Translations under genes and position numbers: made by a program
Assembly (NCBI RefSeq): GCF_024585265.1
Contig: NZ_CP036533.1
Location: forward strand, 682,001 to 746,000
Source of the DNA: Bradyrhizobium sp. WBAH42
Lineage (GTDB): Bacteria > Pseudomonadota > Alphaproteobacteria > Rhizobiales > Xanthobacteraceae
DNA length: 64,000 bases
Direction of reading: 5' to 3'
The notes under the pieces: model-generated
Databases searched by the model: none
Seen by the model: only the letters and a program-made list of their open reading frames with translations
What the model was told of the DNA's origin: nothing
Shown here: positions 19,098 to 27,737 of the stretch, piece by piece
How positions within the stretch are numbered: position 1 is the stretch's first letter
Layout of the letters: the number at the start of each line of letters is the position of its first letter

Positions 19098-19425
19098 GCG
19101 ATTGACCTCGCTGCACGAGCAGGTAGCTTCACGTTGATCGAAATCGCGTTACAATTGTAAGGCGGCGCTGCCCCCGCGGTGAAGCGCACGGCTTCGCGAT
19201 ACGGCTTCGTCCACCGGCAAGCCGCTGCCATACGGCGAACCACCTTGCCTCGGCGAATCGCATCAGGCAGCGGCACCTCGATTGCCTGATCGATAAGGCC
19301 GGGACGGCTGGCGCGGTCTAGATCGCCTCGGGACGGTTGCTGGAGAGACTGAAGATCATGTCGGCGTCTTCCGCCGTCTCGTTGATCCTCCTGTTTAGCA
19401 ACACTAGATCGCTTGAGAGGCGGAT
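19098..19425 (-). pseudogene. Relic of an AAA-family ATPase
   Basis: Minus-strand frames preserve the second half of an AAA ATPase module. One frame reads ETAEDADMIFSLSSNRPEAI (the sensor-1 strand, normally ..ADVIFxLTTNRPE..) and then hits TAG at about 19319-19321; the next frame continues with RASRPGLIDQAIEVPLPDAI and RRGKVVRRMA, matching the usual ARPGRIDQAIEVPLPDA segment, then REAVRFTAGA. The Walker motifs are missing. This is clearly a truncated, frameshifted gene. Confidence 0.75.
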
Positions 19426-19662
19426 TGAGTCTGGCGCAACGAGACTTGCATGCAACGACGACGCCCCAAGTCCACACCGCGTGTTGAGGGACACCGCATA
19501 CGCGCGCCTGATGCGCTTGCCTGCCCAGCTATCTGGTTTGAGCCGCTTCCGTTGAAGTACATCGTCGAGGCCACTTGAGATCGGTTCTCCCGATCGGCGG
19601 CAATAACGGAAGAGCCCGCCCGAGGACGGGGCCTTTGATCGTGCCTTTGAACGGGCGCGGAG

Positions 19663-20448
19663 TTAAATCAGGCGGCGTCGGGTTGCTTTGTGTACAGCAT
19701 TTGTCCGGTTCGCCGCCCCTAGCTTTCTGACGACGTTCTTCATGTGAAAGTTGACGGTATTCTCGCTGACCTTCACAATTCTCCCGATTACCCAGGCTGA
19801 CTTTCCTTCTGCGACCCAGTATAGGCACTCTATTTCTCGCTCTGTTAGCGGAATGTCTGTCTCGCAATCTTCATCAAGCGGCTGTGTAATCTGCGCGACA
19901 GCGTTGTGAAATGCCGACGCCAATGTCGTGAGATGAGCCATGCGATCCCGTGGATCGGCATCGTCGAAGGGAGAGGCAAACGAAACGAAAGCCAATCGGC
20001 CTTGCGATCCAAACAATGGCACGCTTATGCCATGCTTAAGACCTGCTTCTCTGGCCTCGCGTAAGACGCGCAGCTCACGGGGCTGCAGTTCATATCGACA
20101 GGTTAGTTCATCCCAAAGAAAGGGCCTTGGCAGCATTGCTGTCCGCCGGACTACCGGGTCGATCGCTCCATACTCTTGCTCAGCATAGCGTTGGCACCAA
20201 TCAGACGGGAAGTTTATAGTTGGCGGCGGCGGCAGATAGTCCAGCAGACGACGCTCATTCGAGCAGGTGAGTGCTCCGTACGCGACTTTATTAAAGCCTT
20301 CATTGCTCGCGCAATTCACAAGAAGATCGAACAGCGCTTTGATTGATCTGGTCTGTGTAGCACATTCGACGAAGCTGAATAGGTCTGGCCCGCGGCTTTC
20401 CCGTCTGATTGAGGAGAGTGGCATTGCGCCGTGCGATTGGTCATCCAT
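19663..20448 (-). CDS. LuxR-type quorum-sensing regulator
   Basis: 261 residues from ATG 20446-20448. The N-terminal autoinducer-binding domain keeps all six ligand-contact residues of TraR/LuxR with identical spacing: W84, Y88, D97, P98, W112 and G140. The C-terminal GerE-type helix-turn-helix runs from about residue 199 (LTEREIECLYWVAEGKSAWV, then IGRIVKVSENTVNFHMKNVV). It should bind an acyl-homoserine lactone and control promoters in the cytoplasm. No luxI-type synthase is visible in the window, so it may answer a signal made elsewhere in the genome or by neighbours. The frame extends upstream to a GTG at 20541, which is a possible alternative start. Composition is lower in GC than core genes. 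Confidence 0.87.
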   Translation of the reverse strand: MDDQSHGAMPLSSIRRESRGPDLFSFVECATQTRSIKALFDLLVNCASNEGFNKVAYGALTCSNERRLLDYLPPPPTINFPSDWCQRYAEQEYGAIDPVVRRTAMLPRPFLWDELTCRYELQPRELRVLREAREAGLKHGISVPLFGSQGRLAFVSFASPFDDADPRDRMAHLTTLASAFHNAVAQITQPLDEDCETDIPLTEREIECLYWVAEGKSAWVIGRIVKVSENTVNFHMKNVVRKLGAANRTNAVHKATRRRLI

Positions 20449-20659
20449 TTCTATTTCCCATTTTACTTTTACAGATGTTGGCTCTGCTTCTTGCAGCTCA
20501 AGCGCCGGGCCCGAAATGTTTGACCCGGTCCCGGCGCGCACCGATCAGATAGGTGGGGCAAACCGATGCGCGCCGCCCCCAGGTCGAGCCAACGCGGAGC
20601 TGTCTTCGTTCGTTGCCGGCCGGTCCGGTTGCTGTCCGAGCTGCCGAATCGTCGCGTGC

Positions 20660-21050
20660 GTATCCAGACCTCTCGAAAGAACGGCTGGCAAATGATGCAA
20701 CGGTTGCGGCGGACAAGGTCAGCACTTCTCGTAAGAACACACCAACGTCTCGAGCGCCGACGTAAAGAAGTGCGCTCGACACGGAACTCTTCGCGCAGCT
20801 CGGCACACCTAAGGTCGCGGACCGGTGCAGCCCCTCTCAGGCGCTTGCGCATGTTGGGCCGCCACTCGCGGACATTGACAACGAGCTGCTTGATAAGGAC
20901 GACAGCGTGCATGCGATCCTCAGGACTTCCAAGAACCAGCATGGTGGGCACAGCAATTCTCGTACCACCTTCCGATTTGGCAAAATTCCCCTTAAGAGAG
21001 AGGCACTCAGAGAAAGACGGTATCATCTGAGGCGCTTCGAGCGGATGCAA
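20660..21050 (-). pseudogene. Possible relic of an alpha/beta-hydrolase
   Basis: A minus-strand frame contains GGTRIAVPTMLVLGSPEDRM followed 12 residues later by VREWRPNMRKRL. This resembles the I-x-x-P-x-L-V-L-W-G strand and the W-R-E-W-x-x-x-V-R-G segment of haloacetate-dehalogenase-like hydrolases. No nucleophile elbow or catalytic histidine was found, and the downstream sequence degenerates. Weak evidence; it lies upstream of the LuxR-type gene. Confidence 0.25.
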
Positions 21051-21582
21051 CATACATCAAACGTGCGACAACGTCTCAGGCGCGACATCGAATTGATATA
21101 GATCAAGAGCGTGATTAAAGGCCGGTTGCCTCACCTGCATTGACGCGGAGCGCGGATGAGCGCTGCCTGTGAGTGCGGTCCTAAGGCGCAAGCCAAATCG
21201 AGTAAGGACCTTTCCATCCTTGAATTCGAGCAGCGGAGCAGCAGTTTGGTCTAGCGGCGTCTTTGAGCAGATGAGGACCGGCGCTTTCGGCGTTTCGCTG
21301 TGGCGCGGCTTTGCGCCCCCCCCTTCGGCGTCGTGAGGACTTGCCTTCTCCTTGCAACGCCGCGGAGCGAGCGAATGAAAGAGGAAAGAATCACGGAAGG
21401 CTCGTCGTGGAATGATCCGGGCGCGATGTTGATAAAGACTCTGGCTGACGTGGCGGAGATGCTGCGCCTCGCGGGCGTAGGCGTGGCGGTCTGAAGCGGA
21501 TTACACGCCAGCTCGGATGCAGCCTTACGATGACGGGCTACGTAGCGGCGAGTGGTGTGAAGCCGTTCAAATCGTGGCCGGC

Positions 21583-22206
21583 CTAGCTCTCGCGCACCAC
21601 GTTCTTCAGATAATGGTAGGCCTTGATGATCTCGACCAGGCGATCCTCCGTAGAGCGGTCGCCGCCATTGGCATCGGGATGGTGCTGCTTAACCATCGCC
21701 TTGTACTTCGCCTTGATATCGCCGAGCGTCGCATTGGCATTCAGGCCCATCACCTGCAACGCTTTCCGCTCGGCATTTAAAATCTTGTGCGCCTCAGGCT
21801 TGGCCACCGCGCGGGGGCGGGCACCGGCGCGTCCGCTCAGCTCGAGTTGCGTGCAGAAGGCATGCCAGTCATCCTCGAAATCGGCCGCGCTGGCGGCCAT
21901 TTTGCGGGTGCTGATGTTCTCGCCCATCTTCCAGGTCGGGCGATGGCCGGTGAGCGCCTCGTTCTGGTAGCGCGCGACCGCTTCCGCGTCCATTCCCGAG
22001 AAGAAATTGTAGGACTCATTGTATTCGCGAACATGGTCGATGCAGAAGTGCCAGTATTCGCGCGCGTTGTCGCGGCCCTTGGGCGCGGGATGAGTAGCCT
22101 TGTTCTGGCAACCAGGCCATTCACATAGCGCCGCGGTCTGGCGCTCCCGCGCTTCCTTCTTGTTGATGCGAATGGAATCGAAGATTCTGGAGGCGTCGAT
22201 CAGCAT
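21583..22206 (-). CDS. J-domain protein with an N-terminal Cys/His cluster
   Basis: 207 residues. The J domain is at the C-terminus (about 152-203), with the essential HPD at 176-178 in KQHHPDANGG, so it should stimulate an Hsp70 ATPase. The N-terminal half has C28, C33, H39, C55 and H58 in CEWPGCQNKATHP and YWHFCIDHV, which may bind zinc. Proteins of this architecture are conserved in core Bradyrhizobium/Rhodopseudomonas genomes, often near bolA and cobS. Those neighbours are missing and the gene sits alone in decayed sequence. Its base composition is core-like (high GC), unlike the sequence around it. Confidence 0.88.
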   Translation of the reverse strand: MLIDASRIFDSIRINKKEARERQTAALCEWPGCQNKATHPAPKGRDNAREYWHFCIDHVREYNESYNFFSGMDAEAVARYQNEALTGHRPTWKMGENISTRKMAASAADFEDDWHAFCTQLELSGRAGARPRAVAKPEAHKILNAERKALQVMGLNANATLGDIKAKYKAMVKQHHPDANGGDRSTEDRLVEIIKAYHYLKNVVRES

Positions 22207-23585
22207 GACTGGCTCCGTTAGCGGAGCGGTAGTTAACAGCGCCGCTTGTCTGCTAGAGAATTGGTTTGGACGGCCGAGTTGGATCTGTCTCGGGCTTTGC
22301 GTCTAGTTAGTGGCATGATGTAGCAGGCGGTTCTCAGCAATCGACGTGCCAGGACTGCGAGCTTGGTTCAGGCAAGCATCTCTTTGCGATTCAGATCGAC
22401 TCAACTGCCATTTGCTGTCGGGTTCTGCACATAGAGGTCTTGAACGGAACGGGCGGTGAATACGAAGAAAGCGGGAGCTTCGCTGCAATCTGGGTGATAA
22501 CGCGCTCGAAGAGTCAGCGTATCCAGGGCGGATGGCGAACCTGCGAGAACTTCTTCAAGGAGCCGATGCGGCCCGAACGGGGCGATCAAGATCCCGCCCT
22601 TTGGTCAGCCGTCTGCGGTTGATCATGCACTGCTACAAATTCTCCGCAACATAGCGCGTGATCTGTTCGTCCGGGCCGTCCAGACGGAACTACCGCGTTT
22701 CGGAGACGCCGGCGAGCTGAAGCCGGCGCGGATGGTCGCGCCGGGCCGTGCGGCACGGCCATGGCCCGGCGCGCAACATCGCAACGGATATCGGCGCAAT
22801 CGAGATTGCCAGGCTCACTCAAGGCGAGGACCGGCGCGCGAGCGGCTCGCATTGGATCGGCTTCACCTCGATGATTTTGCCAGTCTGAGCGCGGCGAACT
22901 AGGAGCCTCGATCCTCTGCTGCCCGCCCCTTAGCTGCGCGCTATGTCGACAGGCGATCCAGGAGGCGCTCTCGGCCCTGCTGGAGGGGATGCACCGAACC
23001 TTTCGCCTTCGATGATTTCGGTCCTGAATGACCAATCGCAGGGGGGGAATACGAGCGCCGGCAGCACAAGACCGTCAACATGCTCAAGGACATCGCGAAC
23101 TGGTTTGGAGTGGCAAGAAGGCTATGCAGGATTTCAATGGCGCCAAGCCGGGGCGGTCGCGGAGCATGCACTTGCTACCTTCGCCGAAAGCCGCGCCAAA
23201 CATGCGCGTGACCTAATTACCGGACAAGGATGGCCAATCTAGAGCCCATTGGCTTTCTATAACTTTCCCGCCGAGCACCAGAGCCAGCTGAGAACTGCAA
23301 TCCAATCGAGAGCATCCGCCGCGGTGCAGCACACGAGCCTGCGAGCCAAGGAAGCGTTGTCGCCACAAGCCGTAAGATTGATGGTGCAAGCTGATGGGGG
23401 GCGTCGAAACGCTGCGTTGACTGAAGAACCACAATCAGTTGCCGAGATCGTCGCGGCGTCAGAGTGCCGATGCGATTGTGCTCGTCCCGAAGACGCAAAG
23501 CCATGCCGCCTGCTCGGTTCCGTCACGAGTCGTGGTCAAGAGCGGCGAAATGATTGATCTGAGGCAATCCGTAAGTCTCTAAACG
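22207..23585. other. Gap of about 1.4 kb of decayed sequence upstream of the effector gene
   Basis: Only short, low-quality frames are present on both strands. A plus-strand stretch near 22960-23180 shows ordinary-looking fragments in changing frames (QEALSALLEGMHRTFRLR, then YERRQHKTVNMLKDIANWF), suggesting a dead gene that I cannot name. Nothing else is recognisable. Confidence 0.5.
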
Positions 23586-23613
23586 CGTCAGCTTTTCGAC
23601 AGCTGATCTCAAT
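23586..23613 (+). promoter_or_regulatory. tts box (TtsI operator)
   Basis: The sequence gtcagcttttcgacagct at 23587-23604, followed by gatctcaat, matches the tts-box core GTCAGCTTNTCGAAAGCT known from rhizobial type III secretion promoters, with one mismatch. It lies about 65 nt before the ATG of the only sizeable gene downstream and on the same strand. TtsI is a NodD/flavonoid-induced activator of type III secretion and effector genes. Confidence 0.8.
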
Positions 23614-23677
23614 AGAACGAGAGAGAGCGTCACTATCGGCTCGGCATTGCGAATCGACTCAAACACCTGGAGTTGAC

Positions 23678-25051
23678 ATGGACCCATTTAACACCATCAA
23701 CCCATTCGACCGTGACCACGCCGCAGTGTCACAACCGCAAGAGCAGCAAGCGGAGTTTGAGCCGTACTTGGATGGAGTGCCGCAGCCTGATGCCCCCGCC
23801 GTTGCAGAGATTCCTGCTTCTTCAGATCCCTACTATTTTCCTCTGTCTGAGGAAGAGCGTAGCCTCATTGAGGCCTTGGAACTTGGGCACCAGGGGGCCC
23901 ACGGTCCTCATCCCGAAGACGCCCTCACCAGACACCTCGGGGACACCGCTGCCTGGCACAGCGCGCCGCGGGAAGCTTGGACTTGGCCGAAAGAGCTACC
24001 TGCGGAAGGGCACGATCAGAACCCGCTGCGGGGGATGATGGGCGAACCCGCCCTGACATCGGCTCTCCCAACCGTGCGCGATCACCAGGGACCGGATCGC
24101 GGAAAAGCCGTTCGCCAGTTCAATTGGAGCGACGGCTACCAACCGGCTCGGAACGAGCTGACCGGGAGCGCTCCCTCTTCAAGTCACGAGGTCCTCACGG
24201 GTGAGGATTACACCGGGGAGTTGAGGCCTGCGAAGAGGCAAAGAACACTAAGCCATACGGAAGGGGATGCTATCGAACGCCAGGTGAGCGAGCCCGGCAG
24301 TTCAGTCGTTCGCGAGCCGATGGAAGACGCCGGCGCACCGTTTCAGGCCAGCGATCGGCTCGTCCTTCCCGCGGAAGGCTACGATCAGGACCTGCTGTGG
24401 GCGATGGTGGGAAACGCTGGCGCATCGCCGTCCGTCGAGCCAACCGAGGGTCATCACCAAGGGCTGGATTCAGAACCGGCCGTTATTCCCTTCAATTTCC
24501 GGCAGGGCGACCAGCACGCGTCCGCTGCGCTTGACCGTAGCAACGTCGCGCCGAGCCAGGACAGCCGACCCAACAGTTTTATCGTTCACAATGACCGCTA
24601 CACGGCGCTGTTCGTGCCCGCGGCAACGATGAGGCGAAGCACCCCACTTCCGCCAGGCGCTGCCATTCCTCTGGGATTTCGACTGGAAAACGCTCCGCAG
24701 CCCAGCGCGCAACCAGCGAACCGAGCCTCATCATCGCGTGGACGGTCGATCGAGCAAGCCGCTCCGGCGTCCTCCTCCAGGGCTGAGGGGACGTCCCCCG
24801 CGCCCCGCGAAATTTATGCTGCATCATTCGCCGTTCCCGAGAATTTTTCGCACGGCGACCAACCAGCCCCGGACACGATGCTCTCGAAGCTCCGCCGCTG
24901 GGGCCAGGTGCCGAACGAGGCGCAGCCGGCAATAAACTACGACATTCGCGGCGAACGTTACACCGCTCTCTTGGGGCCTGGAGGCCCCAATGACGTTCGG
25001 CTCATCCATGACACAAGCAATGTAGATGCCGAGAGACAATCCCCAGGCTAA
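23678..25051 (+). CDS. Candidate type III effector with internal repeats
   Basis: 457 residues, ATG at 23678 after ggag at 23669-23672. Hydrophilic, without signal peptide or membrane segment, rich in Pro, Ser, Ala and Gln, with an N-terminus (MDPFNTINPFDRDHAAVSQP) that suits type III export. It has repeated modules. Residues 107-157 and 230-282 align (LPAEGHDQ/LPAEGYDQ; HQGPDR/HQGLDS; FNWSDGYQPA/FNFRQGDQHA). A third, shorter match at 384-396 (FAVPENFSHGDQP) and RYTALFVPA (307-315) versus RYTALLGPG (427-435) show that the module ends in a RYTAL motif. A basic PAKRQRTLS at 184-192 could be a nuclear localisation signal. The tts box upstream and a strong terminator downstream make it a single-gene unit. 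No enzyme motif is seen; I do not recognise a named effector. Confidence 0.8.
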   Translation: MDPFNTINPFDRDHAAVSQPQEQQAEFEPYLDGVPQPDAPAVAEIPASSDPYYFPLSEEERSLIEALELGHQGAHGPHPEDALTRHLGDTAAWHSAPREAWTWPKELPAEGHDQNPLRGMMGEPALTSALPTVRDHQGPDRGKAVRQFNWSDGYQPARNELTGSAPSSSHEVLTGEDYTGELRPAKRQRTLSHTEGDAIERQVSEPGSSVVREPMEDAGAPFQASDRLVLPAEGYDQDLLWAMVGNAGASPSVEPTEGHHQGLDSEPAVIPFNFRQGDQHASAALDRSNVAPSQDSRPNSFIVHNDRYTALFVPAATMRRSTPLPPGAAIPLGFRLENAPQPSAQPANRASSSRGRSIEQAAPASSSRAEGTSPAPREIYAASFAVPENFSHGDQPAPDTMLSKLRRWGQVPNEAQPAINYDIRGERYTALLGPGGPNDVRLIHDTSNVDAERQSPG

Positions 25052-25178
25052 GAATTAGGAACCCGACCACATAGCTCCGGTATTGGACTTGCTAAGCTAG
25101 CGTAGCTTGCTCCAGCGAGCTTGGCGCGGTTCCGGGGCGCCGGGTGAGCGCTACCCGCCCGATTAACTTGCGCGCATC

Positions 25179-25221
25179 ATCGCTGTGCGGCTCCTCGTTG
25201 AGCCGCACAGCGATCTTTTTT
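25179..25221 (+). terminator. Strong rho-independent terminator after the effector gene
   Basis: A perfect 15-bp stem, atcgctgtgcggctc (25179-25193) pairing with gagccgcacagcgat (25200-25214), with a 6-nt loop and a c-t6 tract at 25215-25221. It follows the effector stop by about 130 nt and is the best intrinsic terminator seen in the window. Confidence 0.88.
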
Positions 25222-25924
25222 GATCTTCCGAACGCCAAAGTTGCGAAGAACACCTACGGTGTTATCGCCGTTGCGTTTTACAGCATTGCCATTGATTGGG
25301 GCCGCGGCCCCAAGACAGGAAAGCATCGTCGGAGTAAAGAGGCTGCTTCCTGCCCCCATCGAACACGCGTCGGCTGAGCTTAGCCGGCTGCAGATCGGTG
25401 TGGTCGTCCATCAGTCCCACATGCACATCCTGGTCGTGGCGTTCCGCAGAAAGCTCCTCTGGCCAACGAGGCGCTGCCCAGCACCTCGTCGATCCGCCTC
25501 GAGCCTTTCAGTACATATCTCAGGGGTCAGCAATGGTCCGGGATACCGTGCGCGATCTTCATCGCTTAGCGTGTTCCGTCACACAGTGCTATCTCGACGC
25601 TGCTGCCAACGCCCTTGTCCTGGTTATACTATTGACATGTGCACTCAACGTCCCCGCGGAAAGTCGGTCAGCAATGCCGTTTCCATTTCTCGGCGTAGAT
25701 GGTCGCTGAACCTGCAAGAGCAATGCATAGACCGTGCCGTATCCGTCGCTACTCCAGTTTTGGACGCTTTGATGAGAGCCGCGTCCTTCGGGACGACGGT
25801 TCGGTTCAGCGTGGGCTGCCTTGGGCACTACTCTGCCCATCGAAGACGACGACCTGAGATGACCTCTCGCCTCAAGGAGTTTGAGCGCCGGATGAAGCTC
25901 ATCAAGCAGCAGCGACCTCTGTCC
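25222..25924. other. Gap of about 0.7 kb without a convincing gene
   Basis: A plus-strand frame of 236 codons spans 25220-25930, but the product is Ser/Arg/Cys-rich, has no domain I recognise, and begins inside the terminator's T-tract. The sequence is probably decayed. A short helical stretch near its end (MTSRLKEFERRMKLIKQQRP) might be a small protein, but has no evident ribosome site. Confidence 0.45.
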
Positions 25925-26025
25925 GGCTGATAGAAAGTAAGCGTATCGCCGCGCTGATAGGCTTACCGGTCACGATCGCGCGACATGAACTCGCCGCCTT
26001 GATCGACGGTAATCGGCATGAGCCC
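25925..26025 (-). mobile_element. Relic of an IS3-family transposase (OrfB)
   Basis: On the minus strand the frame reads PITVDQGGEFMSRDRDR, then a stop in place of tryptophan, then AYQRGDTLTFYQPD. This matches the DDE-domain segment of IS3-type transposases (V-D-x-G-x-E-F-x-S, then W-A-Y-x-x-G-V-x-L-x-F-S-x-P-G). Only about 30 codons remain. Confidence 0.6.
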
Positions 26026-26049
26026 CCCACCTGGGCATCGCGCGAATGA

Positions 26050-26150
26050 GCTGCGATACAGCCTGGTATGACCTGTTTTTTTGGAGGTGGGCTATGGCAG
26101 ATGCCATGCATGAAGCCATGCTTGATGCCAGGCAGGAAGGCGGCTCCTAT
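26050..26150 (+). mobile_element. Relic of an IS66-type element (start of TnpA)
   Basis: A good ribosome site (ggaggt at 26083-26088) precedes ATG 26094, which opens MADAMHEAMLDARQEGGSY. The E-G-G-S-Y at this position resembles the N-terminus of IS66-family accessory protein TnpA, which usually continues R-R-V-E. Here the match ends abruptly at about 26150, where core TPR-gene sequence begins in another frame. This is the right edge of the accessory block. Confidence 0.5.
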
Positions 26151-26764
26151 CTCCCACGCCGCGGCCGCAGATCGAGGCCGCCCTGCCCCCGCCGCCACCG
26201 CCGGTGAAGCCGGCTGATCCCGCACCCGCGCCGAGCACGGACGGCGGGCCCAGTGCCGCCGCGCTGGCCGACGATCCCACGATCAAGAGCCTGACCGCCA
26301 AGATTGCCGCCAATCCTGACGACGTGAACGCGCTGTACCGGCGCGGCCAGGTCTATGCCAGCAAGGGTGCCTACAGCCTCGCCATCAAGGATTTCGACGA
26401 CACCCTCCGGATCAATTCGAAGGACGTCGAGGCCCTGAACAACCGCTGCTGGACCCGCACCGTGGTCGGCGATCTCCAGGGCGCGCTGAAGGATTGCAAC
26501 GAGGCGCTGCGGCTGCGGCCGAACTTCGTCGATGCACTGGACAGCCGCGGCCTCGTCAATCTCAAGTCGGGCGCGGTGAAGAATGCGATCGCCGATTTCG
26601 ACGCGGCCCTGAAGATCAACCCGCGCCTGACCTCCTCGCTCTACGGACGGGGCCTTGCCAAGCAACGCAACGGCTCGGCCCAGGAGGGGGCGCTGGACAT
26701 CGCAAACGCCAAGGCGATGGACCCGAACATCGTTCAGGAATTCGCAAGCTACGGAGTGCGTTAG
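26151..26764 (+). pseudogene. 5'-truncated TPR-repeat protein gene
   Basis: In-frame coding from about 26153 (PTPRPQIEAALPPPPPPVKP) to 26764 encodes a Pro-rich linker and three to four tetratricopeptide repeats (VNALYRRGQVYASKGAYSLA; VEALNNRCWTRTVVGDLQGA; FVDALDSRGLVNLKSGAVKN). The C-terminus looks intact, but the N-terminal part, with any export signal, is missing and replaced by the IS66-type relic. A GTG at 26204 could still start a 186-residue protein, but no ribosome site supports it. TPR proteins mediate protein-protein contacts; its partner is unknown. Confidence 0.7.
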
Positions 26765-26908
26765 TATTTTTTTGAGTTGGGCCCGCCCGAGGCTCGAACC
26801 TTGAACAGCACTGGGAAGACCAATGGGCGGATGCCGCAACAGGCCTTTTCGGGGGTGGGTTGCTTGAATTTGAGATCACGCGAGCTGGCTGCGCAGGAGG
26901 GACTGGCT

Positions 26909-27580
26909 ATGAGATCGGCTGCAAAAGGGCTTACCGCGATTCTGTCCATCATCACCGTCGGCGTCACGCTGTCGCTGCCGACCTCGGCCGCCTATGCGGG
27001 CGATGACGGCAACAGCAAGAACGTCACCGAGGACGAGATCGTCCGCGCGCTGGCACCGGCGCCGAAGAAGCCCCTGACCCGCGGCCTCTCGATCGGCCCG
27101 CAGACCGAATCCGCGCCGAACGCCGCGGAGACCAAGCTGCTGCAATCCGTGCGCGGCCGCTCGACGCGCTCGCTGTCGTCGACCGAGCGCGAGGAAATCG
27201 CCTCCGTCGCCAAGGACAAGCCGAACATCGATCTCGAGATCACGTTCGACTACAACTCCGCCAATATCAGCGCCAAGTCGATGCCCTCAGTGCAGGCGCT
27301 CGGCCGCGCGTTGACCAGCACCGACCTGAAGGGCTCGACCTTCGTGGTCGCGGGCCACACCGACGCCGCCGGCGGCGAAGCCTACAACCAGGATCTCTCG
27401 GAGCGTCGCGCGGACGCGATCAAGCGCTATCTGGTCGAGAAGTACAGCATCTCCGCCACCGACCTCGTCACCGTCGGCTACGGCAAGAGCAAGCTCAAGG
27501 ACGCGAACCAGCCGCTGGCGGAGGTCAACCGCCGCGTGCAGGTCGTCAACATGGAAAACAAGACCACCGCATCGAAGTGA
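26909..27580 (+). CDS. OmpA-family peptidoglycan-associated protein
   Basis: 223 residues from ATG 26909, behind caggaggg. It has a signal peptide (MRSAAKGLTAILSIITVGVT, cleavage near AYA-GDD), a variable linker and a C-terminal OmpA domain from about residue 115. Peptidoglycan-contact residues fall in VVAGHTDAAGGEAYNQDLSE with RRADAIKRYL and in the final NRRVQVVN. It should bind the cell wall from the periplasm. It lacks a lipobox and a beta-barrel. It is downstream of the truncated TPR gene. Confidence 0.85.
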   Translation: MRSAAKGLTAILSIITVGVTLSLPTSAAYAGDDGNSKNVTEDEIVRALAPAPKKPLTRGLSIGPQTESAPNAAETKLLQSVRGRSTRSLSSTEREEIASVAKDKPNIDLEITFDYNSANISAKSMPSVQALGRALTSTDLKGSTFVVAGHTDAAGGEAYNQDLSERRADAIKRYLVEKYSISATDLVTVGYGKSKLKDANQPLAEVNRRVQVVNMENKTTASK

Positions 27581-27641
27581 GCACGACGTATCCTTTGCAG
27601 TGACAAGTCGTGATGTGGTGTAAGGTCTCGCTTCCAAAGCG

Positions 27642-27663
27642 CGTCCCGCAGCCTTGCGGGACG
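27642..27663 (+). terminator. Hairpin after the OmpA-family gene
   Basis: cgtcccgca (27642-27650) pairs with tgcgggacg (27655-27663) over 9 bp with a 4-nt loop. A T-run is lacking, so termination would be weak or Rho-assisted. Confidence 0.4.
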
Positions 27664-27737
27664 CCGCTTCATTTCAGGGAAACGCTCCGTTTGGACCTCG
27701 CGCGGATGGCCGTGAGCCAGGTCAGGATGATCCGGCG

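Noticed and set aside
22586..23242. Overlapping frames on both strands upstream of the tts box
   Set aside because: Fragments change frame repeatedly and match no family I know; treated as decayed sequence.
25220..25930. A 236-codon plus-strand frame after the effector terminator
   Set aside because: Starts in the terminator T-tract; product is Ser/Arg/Cys-rich and unlike a folded protein.
12121..26200. Integrase and tRNA attachment site for the accessory block
   Set aside because: Neither an integrase gene nor a tRNA or tRNA 3' fragment was found at either edge.
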